This document shows positions 1 to 7,561 of a DNA stretch of 52,396 bases, in pieces. Each line of letters begins with the position of its first letter. Position 1 is the first letter of the stretch. The position numbers and the translations under genes were made by a program. The DNA comes from Chitinophagales bacterium (GTDB lineage: Bacteria; Bacteroidota; Bacteroidia; Chitinophagales; Chitinophagaceae): NCBI GenBank assembly GCA_015655015.1, contig JAATFV010000064.1, positions 1-52,396 on the forward strand. The letters are read 5' to 3'. The notes beneath the pieces are model-generated. The model worked only from the letters and a program-made list of their open reading frames with translations, did not search any database and had not been told where the DNA came from.

Positions 1-70
1 GGGCCAGGAATAACAGGTTGAGGAGCAGGCAAAACCTGGCTGCCCTCTTTGTAAAGGTGGATAATGGCAT
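1..70 (-). CDS. Start of an exported protein, truncated by the window edge
   Basis: Reading leftward from the ATG at 70-68 gives 23 open codons with a basic stretch (TKRAAR) followed by a hydrophobic run (CLLLNLLFL). This is the n-region and h-region of a signal peptide. The ATG lies 17 bases after the stop codon of mgtE on the same strand, so the two genes could be co-transcribed. No clear Shine-Dalgarno sequence precedes it, which is usual in Bacteroidota. The mature protein lies outside the window and its function cannot be guessed. A chance hydrophobic ORF of this length is possible. Confidence 0.45.
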   Translation of the reverse strand, partial: MPLSTFTKRAARFCLLLNLLFLA

Positions 71-87
71 AAGGGTATATGTAGGTT

Positions 88-1476
88 TTATAATAAAATT
101 CCACGCATAAACAAGAAGGCGACGGAGAAGTAGATCACCAGTCCGGTGACGTCTACTAAGGTTGCCACAAAGGGGGCGGAGGACGTAGCAGGGTCCGCTC
201 CGAATTTTTTTAATACGATCGGCAACATGCTGCCGGCGAGCGTGCCCCATAATACGACTCCTATCAGGGAAAATCCTACGGTAGTGGCTATCAGCATGGA
301 GTGGGCGCCATAAGTATGAAAGATCTGGTTCCAGAGCATGATCCTGGTAAAGCCGATGAGTCCCAGCACTGCTCCCAGTAAAAGTCCGGATACGATCTCG
401 CGTCTTACTACCCGCCACCAGTCGGCAATCGTGATCTCTCCGAGCGCCATGGCCTGGATGATGAGGGTAGAGGCCTGTGATCCGCTGTTGCCTCCGCTGG
501 AAATGATGAGCGGAACGAATAAGGATAAGACGACGGCTTTGGCAATTTCGTCTTCAAAGTAGCCCATCGCAGTGGCGGTGAGCATTTCACCGAGGAATAA
601 AACGACCAGCCAGACGATACGTTTTTTAAAAAGTTTCATCAGGGGAATTTCCAGGTAGGGCTCATCCAATGCCTCGGTACCCCCGATCTTCTGGATATCT
701 TCCGTGAATTCTTCCTGGGCTACCCAGAGGACGTCATCGATGGTGACGATTCCCAATAATATATTATTATTATCCAATACGGGTAAGGCTACCCGGTTGT
801 TCATTTTAAAGGCTTCGCTGGCTGTTTCCTGGTCGTCGTTGACATTCAGGGCGATGTACCGGTTGTCTATTACATCTTCGATCTGTTTGTCAGGGTTGGC
901 CAGGATGATCTCCCTGATCCGGATGTCGTCAATGAAAACTCCCTTATCGTCCACGACATAGATGACATCGATGGTTTCGCTATCCTTACCGACCTCCCGG
1001 ATATGATCTATTACTTCTTTTACTGTCCAGTCCTTTTCCACGGCTATATAATCGGGGGTCATGAGTCTGCCCACGCTGCTTTCGGGGTATCCTAACAGGG
1101 ATAAGGTGATCTTTCTTTCTTCCGGGTCCAATGTCTTGATCAGCTCTTTTACTACTTCACTGGGAAGCTCTTCCAGGAAGGAGGTGCGGTCATCGGCGGA
1201 GAGGTCATTCAATAATTCGGCTGTCTTGAAAGCGGGCAATTCCTGTATGATCCTTTTTTGCGTGGGGACGTCAAGGATCTTAAAAGTGCTGGCTGCCCGG
1301 TGCGTGCTCATATTGCCGATGATCTGGGTCTCGTAATCGGGTAATTCATAGATAAGCTCAGCAACATCACTGATATTCTGGTTATTGAGGAATTCCCTTA
1401 TCTGCAATACGTCTTCCGACTGGACAACCTCCAGAAATGACTCCTTTATCGTATCGAGCTCTTGGTCTAAAGACAT
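88..1476 (-). CDS. mgtE: Magnesium transporter MgtE
   Basis: Inner-membrane Mg2+ channel of 462 residues, the usual length for the family. The order is the acidic N-domain superhelix (about 1-135), a CBS pair (about 138-260) opening with a GRLMT motif, then a five-helix pore domain from about residue 288. The pore holds the family motif SSGGNSGSQ and, near the C-terminus, GADPATSSAP with a downstream Asp442 at the place of the Mg2+-binding Asp of Thermus MgtE. The N and CBS domains of this family sense cytosolic Mg2+ and close the pore. The gene is divergent from the SET-domain gene. A 7-bp inverted repeat lies 20 bases upstream of the start codon. I see no riboswitch in the short upstream region. 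Confidence 0.96.
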   Translation of the reverse strand: MSLDQELDTIKESFLEVVQSEDVLQIREFLNNQNISDVAELIYELPDYETQIIGNMSTHRAASTFKILDVPTQKRIIQELPAFKTAELLNDLSADDRTSFLEELPSEVVKELIKTLDPEERKITLSLLGYPESSVGRLMTPDYIAVEKDWTVKEVIDHIREVGKDSETIDVIYVVDDKGVFIDDIRIREIILANPDKQIEDVIDNRYIALNVNDDQETASEAFKMNNRVALPVLDNNNILLGIVTIDDVLWVAQEEFTEDIQKIGGTEALDEPYLEIPLMKLFKKRIVWLVVLFLGEMLTATAMGYFEDEIAKAVVLSLFVPLIISSGGNSGSQASTLIIQAMALGEITIADWWRVVRREIVSGLLLGAVLGLIGFTRIMLWNQIFHTYGAHSMLIATTVGFSLIGVVLWGTLAGSMLPIVLKKFGADPATSSAPFVATLVDVTGLVIYFSVAFLFMRGILL

Positions 1477-1495
1477 GCTCCAAACCTACGTCAAA

Positions 1496-1511
1496 ATGGC
1501 GAGATCGCCAT
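1496..1511. promoter_or_regulatory. Inverted repeat in the mgtE leader
   Basis: ATGGCGA and TCGCCAT form perfect 7-bp arms around a GA centre. The element sits between the divergent mgtE and SET genes, 20 bases before the mgtE start. It could be a small operator or a 5'-UTR hairpin. Position and symmetry are the only evidence. Confidence 0.3.
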
Positions 1512-1571
1512 GGCCCTGCGATGTGTACTTGCTGAAAAAGAGTACCTTGCTAAGTTAAATGAGATTATCTG

Positions 1572-1958
1572 ATGATCTTACCGATTCTTTTCATTGCGCC
1601 TGCCCGGGAGAAGGGGAGGGGGGTGTTCACGACCACGGATATCGACCGGGATACTATTATCGAAATATCTCCCGTGATCGTCATGAGCCGGGATGAGCGT
1701 AAATTACTGGACCAGACCTTATTGCACGATTATATTTTCGAATGGGGGGATGATCCGGTGAAATGTTGCATGGCCCTGGGCTATATACCGCTGTACAATC
1801 ATTCCTACCGCTCTAATTGCGAATATGAGATGGATTACGACGAGGAGCTGATCACTGTTAAAACAGTCCGTCATATCCAGGCCGGGGAAGAGCTGTTCAT
1901 TAATTACAACGGGGACTGGAATAATGAGACGCTGGTATGGTTTCATACAAAACCTTAA
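1572..1958 (+). CDS. Small SET-domain protein
   Basis: A 128-residue protein that is almost nothing but a SET fold. It has the opening GRGVF motif (15-19), the SAM/lysine-channel motif NHSYRSN (76-82) and GEELFINY (105-112) ending in the conserved catalytic-type Tyr112. SET domains transfer methyl groups from SAM to protein lysines. Stand-alone bacterial SET proteins of this size are widespread in Bacteroidota and their substrates are mostly unknown. No cysteine-rich post-SET segment follows. The start is an ATG, and the gene is divergent from mgtE and convergent with the barrel gene. No partner in the neighbourhood suggests a target. Confidence 0.85.
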   Translation: MILPILFIAPAREKGRGVFTTTDIDRDTIIEISPVIVMSRDERKLLDQTLLHDYIFEWGDDPVKCCMALGYIPLYNHSYRSNCEYEMDYDEELITVKTVRHIQAGEELFINYNGDWNNETLVWFHTKP

Positions 1959-2033
1959 GAGGGGCATACCCGGTTGTAGTTATGATAGAGGGCCTAAACT
2001 TCCGGGGCGGGACTGCGTCCGGGTTTGTCAATC

Positions 2034-3764
2034 TCAATGTCTCCTCTTACGGCTCAGTACAGGTGCATATTTTAAGGCGAAATTGATCCCTACGCTGGTG
2101 ATCTGGACCTGTCCGAGTCCGATCCCTCCGGTTGGGATCTTTGCATAAGGGGCTATGAGCAGGGAAAGGCTGTTGCTGAGGCCGGTCTCTACTCCCATGG
2201 ATAAGTTCACGGTGGAAAACAGATAATTCTTCCTTCGCGATTCCTCTTGTTTGTTAAAATTCAGGCATACCTGATTTCCGAAATAATTGAAATAGAACTG
2301 GCTGTGCTCACTGGTCATCAGGTAGGAGGAGGCCCCTCCGCTGATAAATAAGGTGGTGCTGCCGTTTAGGCGAAAATCATAACGCAGGTTGAGGGGGATC
2401 TCCAGCATGTAGAAGCTGCCTTTAACCAGGTTGACATCATGAGGGTTGATGCTGACGACACCATTTATGCGATACGAATTATTGGGCGCATGGTAATTTT
2501 CGGGATTGGCGGCGTAGTTCTTCCGGGTAAGCAGCAGTCCTGTGCTGAGATAGAGCCTGTCCAGGAATTCGTAATCCAGGGTGGCGCCGATGCTGCTGCC
2601 GGGCCTGTCGCCTGCCAGTGAATTGACAGAGGCGAAATCCGGGGATAGGGAGAATCCCCATTGCAGGGGCCTGCTAACATACTGGGACGCGTTCTTCTTT
2701 TTATCGATCCGGATAGGGGTCGAAGCGGAAGCTCCTTTCTGGGTAAAGGCTTTTAAAGCCGAGTCATCAATTCCCCGGGACCGGGTTAGTGACCCGGGGG
2801 CCTGGATGAGGGATAAGGAAGGTTCGCGGATGGCGGCTATTTCCTTTGAGGGGTTGTTGGCGCTTTCATCCGGATGCTGGTTGGGGTTACGGCCTGAACG
2901 ATAGTTGCGGTCCTGGTCATGGGCGATGTATGCTGAATTCCGGCCGGCTGCTAACTGGTTTGCCGACAGGTCGGTGTCTTTCGGTTCTGTATGATCTTTT
3001 CCTTCTTTTTTGCTCTTGAATGAATTCGTGGTTGATCCAGGTGAATTTGCGGTTAATCTTTTTTTCGGGTTGGGCGATCCGGAGAGAAGGGGCGATGGGC
3101 TGCTGGCTGACTGGCTGGCGGCTGTTGATCCGGGAAGAATGGCTGTTTTCCCGGGAGCTGTTGATCCTGCGGCGATGATTGCTCTTTTTCCGGGGACTGT
3201 CGATCCCCGGGCAATGGAGTATTTTCCATTCTGGCCGATCGATCCCGGAAGGATAGCAGACGGGGCAGTTGCCGTCGATCCCTGTGCGACGGGGGAGCCT
3301 CCTTTCGGATTGGTTGATCCGGGAAGAGGGATGGCTGACCGGTCAGGGGATGTCGATGCCGAAGTGTCATCGGATCCCGGAGTCCGGGTTGTTTTCAGGG
3401 AGTCGGTTGAGGTAGAAGTAGAGTTCGCGCTATTTTCAGAAGTTTTAGTTGATAGATCGGTGCTGTTAGGTTGTTTTTGTTCAGGGGGCCCAGGTTTTAC
3501 CACTGCCATGGGCGGACTGCCGGAGCGTTGCCGGATAAAATACCAGGTGATCCCTGCCCCAACCAGCAGGAGGATTACCGGGGCATAGTAAAAGGGTAAA
3601 CGCCGGATGCTCCGCAGCGGGCTTGGGCCTATCCTGCCCAATTCCTTGTCCAGGCGCTGTTCCAACCTTTCCCATGACCGGGGCCCTGTCAGGTCCCCGG
3701 GTTCATGCTGATTGGCAGCTTCCCGGCTTAAGCGGTCCAATTCTTTATCGGATAGGTTCAACAT
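2034..3764 (-). CDS. One-piece anti-sigma-like protein fused to an outer-membrane beta-barrel
   Basis: A 576-residue protein with three parts. A charged N-terminus (1-55) resembles the short cytoplasmic part of a ZAS-less anti-sigma factor, followed by one membrane helix (about 58-77). A long Ser/Thr/Pro/Gly-rich linker (about 80-365) contains a run of PGST-type repeats. The C-terminal region (about 366-576) has the alternating aromatic pattern of the PorT/OmpA-like beta-barrel found in Bacteroidota. The ATG lies inside the end of the upstream sigma gene (20-base overlap), which indicates translational coupling and a sigma / anti-sigma relationship. Inference: the N-terminus binds the sigma factor, the linker spans the periplasm and the barrel sits in the outer membrane. 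The barrel might instead fold differently if the helix is a signal anchor. Confidence 0.7.
   Translation of the reverse strand: MLNLSDKELDRLSREAANQHEPGDLTGPRSWERLEQRLDKELGRIGPSPLRSIRRLPFYYAPVILLLVGAGITWYFIRQRSGSPPMAVVKPGPPEQKQPNSTDLSTKTSENSANSTSTSTDSLKTTRTPGSDDTSASTSPDRSAIPLPGSTNPKGGSPVAQGSTATAPSAILPGSIGQNGKYSIARGSTVPGKRAIIAAGSTAPGKTAILPGSTAASQSASSPSPLLSGSPNPKKRLTANSPGSTTNSFKSKKEGKDHTEPKDTDLSANQLAAGRNSAYIAHDQDRNYRSGRNPNQHPDESANNPSKEIAAIREPSLSLIQAPGSLTRSRGIDDSALKAFTQKGASASTPIRIDKKKNASQYVSRPLQWGFSLSPDFASVNSLAGDRPGSSIGATLDYEFLDRLYLSTGLLLTRKNYAANPENYHAPNNSYRINGVVSINPHDVNLVKGSFYMLEIPLNLRYDFRLNGSTTLFISGGASSYLMTSEHSQFYFNYFGNQVCLNFNKQEESRRKNYLFSTVNLSMGVETGLSNSLSLLIAPYAKIPTGGIGLGQVQITSVGINFALKYAPVLSRKRRH
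3030..3323 (-). repeat. Degenerate PGST-coding repeat array inside the barrel-protein linker
   Basis: About eight degenerate units, each carrying GS(T/I/P) and spaced mostly 10-17 codons, cover residues about 148-245. At DNA level the plus strand shows the recurring core GTTGATCC or GTCGATCC near 3031, 3124, 3159, 3199, 3274 and 3313, plus an ATCGATCC version near 3238. The unit keeps reading frame, so expansion would lengthen the periplasmic linker without breaking the protein. Confidence 0.7.
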
Positions 3765-4338
3765 ATGCTAAATGGTCAGTTTTTTTTGTTAGGATCTTTC
3801 TGAGGTTCTCCCTGGCTTTTGACAGGTTCGACTTGGAGGATCCGATGGAAATGCCCAATTGGTTGGATATTTCTTCGTGGGTCAATCCTTCTATTACGAA
3901 CAGGTTGAACACGGTGCGATAGGCGGGTGACAACAGGCGGATAGCCTCTATGATCTCTTTGTAGGACAATATATCGATGCCTGTCTCCTGCCTGTCAGCG
4001 ATATTCTCTGTATCTTCTGACAGCATTTGCCCATTGATGGAGGAGGCATTTTTACGGTAATAGTCGATACAGGTATTGACCAGGATCCTTTTAAACCATC
4101 CTTTCAGCGAGGCGAGGATATCTGCATGCCGCGATTCCTCGAACTGATGAATGCTTTTGAAAAGTTTTATGAAGCCTTCATTCATGATCTCTTCTACTTG
4201 TTCGATGTTGTTTTGGTAGCGGTAACATATTTTCATAGCATAATCTCTGAGCATAGTATACAGCTCTTTTTGGCTTGTACGGTCATTGGACCGGCAGCCC
4301 TCAATTAAAGCGAGTATTTGCGTGTTTCCAACTATCAA
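3745..4338 (-). CDS. ECF-type RNA polymerase sigma factor
   Basis: A 197-residue sigma-70 family protein. Region 2 occupies about residues 25-95, including the -10 recognition helix ending in DYYRKN. Region 4 (about 125-185) has a helix-turn-helix in the segment LTHEEISNQLGISIGSSKS. It overlaps by 20 bases the gene for the membrane-anchored barrel protein, its likely anti-sigma factor. A promoter-like pair of boxes lies 44-77 bases upstream, so the operon may be autoregulated or transcribed by the housekeeping sigma. No SusC/D pair is adjacent, so the regulon is unknown. Confidence 0.93.
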   Translation of the reverse strand: MIVGNTQILALIEGCRSNDRTSQKELYTMLRDYAMKICYRYQNNIEQVEEIMNEGFIKLFKSIHQFEESRHADILASLKGWFKRILVNTCIDYYRKNASSINGQMLSEDTENIADRQETGIDILSYKEIIEAIRLLSPAYRTVFNLFVIEGLTHEEISNQLGISIGSSKSNLSKARENLRKILTKKTDHLAYVEPIR

Positions 4339-4381
4339 AGTAGACTTAAAATTAAATGGTAGGTGTAACAGAATAAACGCG

Positions 4382-4415
4382 CAAACTACCTTTCCCTGTT
4401 TGGAGATTACGCAAA
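4382..4415 (-). promoter_or_regulatory. Candidate Bacteroidota-type promoter for the sigma operon
   Basis: On the minus strand a TTTG box (4415-4412) is followed after 23 bases by TAGTTTG (4388-4382). That is one base short of the TAnnTTTG consensus used by the primary sigma of Bacteroidota. The start codon is 44 bases further on. Confidence 0.35.
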
Positions 4416-4482
4416 TGAAATGTTAATGGTTGCTTTCTTCCAAAAATTAGCTGATAACCCGGGTGCCGGAGGCAGGTCCGAT

Positions 4483-5913
4483 CTACAGAGATAACCTGGT
4501 GCTGGTAATGGCCAGGCTGGCGTTTATAAAGAGCTGGGCCTGAAGGGCTTTCTCCCCCGCAAGCAGTCCTATCAGCTTTAATTCCCGGATATGGCCATTG
4601 CTATAAAGGTTGGCGCCCAGAGGTCTGTTCAATTGTGTGTCCAGGGCGGGCAGGTTGGTTTTCAGGAGGGCCGCCAGATCCAGGTAAGAGCCTCCTTTTA
4701 AGGACCGGCGGATCTTATTGCGTAACAGGGTGCGGGCTAATTTAATCATGATGTCGCCTTTTCCCAGGGTATAGGAGATGTCCGGAAAACTCAACGCCTG
4801 TTTGGCGGTGTCCAGGACTGGTGTACCTCTGAGATAGACTGTTCCATTATGGCTGCCGCCAAAATCGACCTTTATTTCCAGCTGATGACCTGTTATTCCC
4901 CGGACGGTGATGTCTTTGATGGTCACCGTTCTGCCTTTGACCAGGAAGGTGCGGTTGCGCAGGGTGTCATTCAGGAGCTTGCTGATGAATGGATAGTCGT
5001 AGGCTGCCTGCAGGTACAGGGAGAGGCCTTCTTTTTTAGCGCCTGTTTTCAGGGGGGGTAAGAAAAGGGGGGGGAGGCGGTCACTGTCCGAGGAGAGCTG
5101 TGGCTTGCAGGAGATACCGACGTTCAGGAAAAAGGTGTCTTTTATGTAGTTGAGCATACCTGCCCGTATTTCCAGGGGGGTGACTGACAGGTAGCCATAC
5201 CCTCCGATGGCCGTTTTTTGCAGGGCACGTGCCGCCGTCTGGTGAAAGTAACCGGAGAAATCCAGGCCTGCAATCGTCTTGTCCATAGAGGAGCCTACGC
5301 CATTGAGCGAGGATTGAATGCTGTCTATTATCTGTTGGGTCATATCCACGGAAAACAGGGACATGACGCATTTATCGAGCGCTTGTAAGGGGGCGGTCCT
5401 GGTGAAGGTCTGTACCCGATAGTCCGGTAAGAAGCTGAGCTGAGAATGAATACTGATGTCCACTCTTCGCATGGGCTCATTGCCGAACCCACAATTTCCT
5501 GATACCCATGGAGATACTGGTTTTCCCATGGCGCAAAGGCATTTGCCGCCCGCTACCTGGTAATTGCCATTCAGCTGCAGGAGGAGCTGGTTATTGGTAC
5601 AAGTGATGGTAAAGGCCGAGCGGACAAAACGATATTTATAGCGAAAGTCGCAGGACGGCTGCAGGTAGGCAGGCCAACCTTCGGAGGTAAATTCTTTGGG
5701 TACGATCGAATCGGCCATCATCAGCAGGGGACGGCCGGCGATCTTCAGGGGCAGGTCTATTTCGGAGACGGGCAGGGCCGGCAGCGTATCGGGGACATGG
5801 ATGGAAACGGCGGGGGTGCTGAGCTTTTTGGAGGAAGAGCAGGAGCTCAGGAAGAGAGCGAATGCCAACAGGGGAAAAAATGCCGGATATTTTTTTATTC
5901 GTTCATAATGCAT
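4483..5913 (-). CDS. DUF4403 family lipoprotein
   Basis: A 476-residue protein starting with a lipoprotein signal: basic RIKK, hydrophobic core, lipobox LSSC with Cys25 as the acylated residue and a Ser-rich +2 region. The rest is the DUF4403 fold, a long beta-rich protein common in Bacteroidota and Proteobacteria whose function is not known. Repeated beta-strand segments are spread over the whole length, and no catalytic motif is visible. The chitinase lies 100 bases upstream on the same strand. That 100-base gap contains the perfect 10-bp palindrome CAGGCGCCTG (5960-5969) and a second CGGGC/GCCCG stem without a T-tract, so it is not a convincing terminator and co-transcription is possible. 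Confidence 0.8.
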   Translation of the reverse strand: MHYERIKKYPAFFPLLAFALFLSSCSSSKKLSTPAVSIHVPDTLPALPVSEIDLPLKIAGRPLLMMADSIVPKEFTSEGWPAYLQPSCDFRYKYRFVRSAFTITCTNNQLLLQLNGNYQVAGGKCLCAMGKPVSPWVSGNCGFGNEPMRRVDISIHSQLSFLPDYRVQTFTRTAPLQALDKCVMSLFSVDMTQQIIDSIQSSLNGVGSSMDKTIAGLDFSGYFHQTAARALQKTAIGGYGYLSVTPLEIRAGMLNYIKDTFFLNVGISCKPQLSSDSDRLPPLFLPPLKTGAKKEGLSLYLQAAYDYPFISKLLNDTLRNRTFLVKGRTVTIKDITVRGITGHQLEIKVDFGGSHNGTVYLRGTPVLDTAKQALSFPDISYTLGKGDIMIKLARTLLRNKIRRSLKGGSYLDLAALLKTNLPALDTQLNRPLGANLYSNGHIRELKLIGLLAGEKALQAQLFINASLAITSTRLSL

Positions 5914-6013
5914 AGTGATTGGTCAAGATATTTTTATTCTTTTACAATTTTTAAGTGGACAGGCGCCTGGTTTTGGGGCGACGGGCGCCTGGCCCGGAAG
6001 GTAATTTCGTTCT

Positions 6014-7180
6014 TTATTTTGTAAGCGGCGCGGGGTCTTGTCCTCCTTCTTTTCTGGTGTTGTCAATGACATCGAGCAGCCCGCCGCTGAAAAGGTCTTC
6101 CGGCAGCTGCCAGAACATGATGCCGCCCAGCCGTTTGTCCAGGGCATAACGGGTCTTTAACCGGATGGACAAGGTGTCGTCATAGGTGACAAAGAGCTGC
6201 TGGCCGGCATTGTACATGTATGGGGCCTGTGCGATGGGGTCCCAATGGGCAACAAAACCACTGTCTTTGGAAAGGACAAGGGCCTGGTCTTTGTAGGAGA
6301 CGCCTCTTTTGAATTTGCACGGACGGTACAGTCCATTATTCACACTGTCCACTCCTTCGAAGATCCTGGCATAAAATGCTACGCCGATGGCTATTTTTTT
6401 AAGCGGCACTCCAATGGAATCCAGGTAGCGGACTGCGTGATCCGTGGATTCCACCTGTTGGGGCGTGGAATAGAGGGGGGTATGATGGCCGCTCACCGTA
6501 TCATATCCGCTCACCAGGTCATAGGTCATCAGGTTGATATAGTTGACCAGGGGCGTTACTTTTTTCCAATCTACGGAGGTTTGGAGATATCGGGTGAATC
6601 CGCCGGCGGCAAAGCTGATCTCGTATTGTTTGCCGAGCTCTTTGCGGAGCTGCTTTATCAGGGCGGTAAAATGATCTTTGTCTTCCGGACTGAACGGATA
6701 TCCGGGGACGTTAGACAGTGCCGGGTATTCCCAGTCCAGGTCGATCCCATCCGTATGGAAATAATTGGTTGCTTCTTTTACGGAACGGGCGAAGTCTTTG
6801 CGGCCGTCTTCCGTGGCGAAAACTTCCGGGCAGGTCCTGCAGCCGCCCCATCCCCCTAACGAGAGGATGACTTTCAGCCGGGGATTTTTGATCTTAAGGG
6901 CGACCATATGCTGGATAATGGCGCTGTCATTGGCATTGCTGACAGAAAGGAGGTTGCCTTTCAAATGGCAGAAGCTGAAGATGATATGGGTCAGTTTTTC
7001 CGTGGCAAAGCTGTCCAGTAAAACGTTCTTTCCTGCATAATATCCGATCACGGCAGGTCCGTCTCCGCTCTTTCGGGGGGCTGGCTGTTGCTGGGCCAGG
7101 CTGGTGTGGGCAAAAAACAGGCCGGTACCTGTAAAAAGGATAAGAACGAGTGTCGGGAGGGGATGACGGGGGATAAGCAT
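6014..7180 (-). CDS. Secreted GH18 chitinase
   Basis: A 388-residue glycoside hydrolase family 18 enzyme that hydrolyses beta-1,4-linked GlcNAc polymers by substrate-assisted catalysis. It has an N-terminal signal peptide ending near AQQQ (about residue 30). Key motifs are all present: SLGGWGG (107-113), the catalytic DGIDLDWE (144-151) with proton donor Glu151, MTYD (218-221) and the C-terminal GGIMFWQL strand (352-359). There is no extra chitin-binding domain or type IX secretion tail, so it is probably periplasmic or released by another route. It is divergent from a sensor kinase, and the shared 381-base intergenic region holds a cluster of repeated motifs that may control one or both genes. 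Confidence 0.93.
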   Translation of the reverse strand: MLIPRHPLPTLVLILFTGTGLFFAHTSLAQQQPAPRKSGDGPAVIGYYAGKNVLLDSFATEKLTHIIFSFCHLKGNLLSVSNANDSAIIQHMVALKIKNPRLKVILSLGGWGGCRTCPEVFATEDGRKDFARSVKEATNYFHTDGIDLDWEYPALSNVPGYPFSPEDKDHFTALIKQLRKELGKQYEISFAAGGFTRYLQTSVDWKKVTPLVNYINLMTYDLVSGYDTVSGHHTPLYSTPQQVESTDHAVRYLDSIGVPLKKIAIGVAFYARIFEGVDSVNNGLYRPCKFKRGVSYKDQALVLSKDSGFVAHWDPIAQAPYMYNAGQQLFVTYDDTLSIRLKTRYALDKRLGGIMFWQLPEDLFSGGLLDVIDNTRKEGGQDPAPLTK

Positions 7181-7252
7181 AGATAGTTTTGATGAGGTTC
7201 TAAAATGTTGATAAGGGTTAAAAAATCAGGTGTTACCAGGGTAAGGTTAAAA

Positions 7253-7393
7253 ATCCTTAAAGGATAGGCAAGTATCGATTAAGGATAAAGTAAGTATCCT
7301 TTAAGGATAGATTAACTGGATTAAGTATCGTTCAAGGATTAGGGTCAAGGATTAGGGTCAAGGATTAGGGTCAAGGATTAGTAAGTATCGAAT
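7253..7393. promoter_or_regulatory. Operator-like cluster of AAGGAT repeats between chitinase and kinase
   Basis: Most of the 381-base gene-free stretch 7181-7561 is occupied by this element; outside it I see only AT-rich sequence. AAGGAT occurs seven times, starting at 7260, 7281, 7303, 7334, 7347, 7360 and 7373. Three longer units fit AAGTATCNNTYAAGGAT (starts 7270, 7292, 7323) and a fourth half-unit AAGTATCG sits at 7383. Two copies form inverted repeats, ATCCTT-A-AAGGAT (7253-7265) and TATCCTT-T-AAGGATA (7295-7309). Spacings of 21, 22, 31, 13, 13 and 13 bases place several copies near helical periodicity, which suggests cooperative binding of a regulator. Confidence 0.55.
7332..7381. repeat. 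13-bp tandem repeat
   Basis: The unit TCAAGGATTAGGG occurs three times exactly (7332-7344, 7345-7357, 7358-7370) and once partially (7371-7381). It forms the right part of the AAGGAT cluster and looks like a recent local expansion of one motif copy. Confidence 0.9.
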
Positions 7394-7561
7394 ATAAGTC
7401 AGTTGTAATGCCTTCCCAAAGATAAAATGAGAAGTTTTCGTCATCGCTGGCATTTTTTCCGGATATGCCATCCTGGGAGGCGGGTAAGATATTAAAAAAA
7501 AATTAGTTAGATTTATCATCCCTAAGTGGAAGCCATTAGAAACCCGTGTCAATCCAGTCCT

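Noticed and set aside
5914..6013. Terminator between chitinase and DUF4403 gene
   Set aside because: The palindrome CAGGCGCCTG and the CGGGC/GCCCG stem are short and neither is followed by a T-tract.
7332..7381. Possible CRISPR-like repeats
   Set aside because: The 13-bp units are directly adjacent without spacers and no cas genes are present.
7526..7561. GTG start for the kinase
   Set aside because: It adds 12 residues without signal-peptide character; the ATG at 7562 gives a better start.
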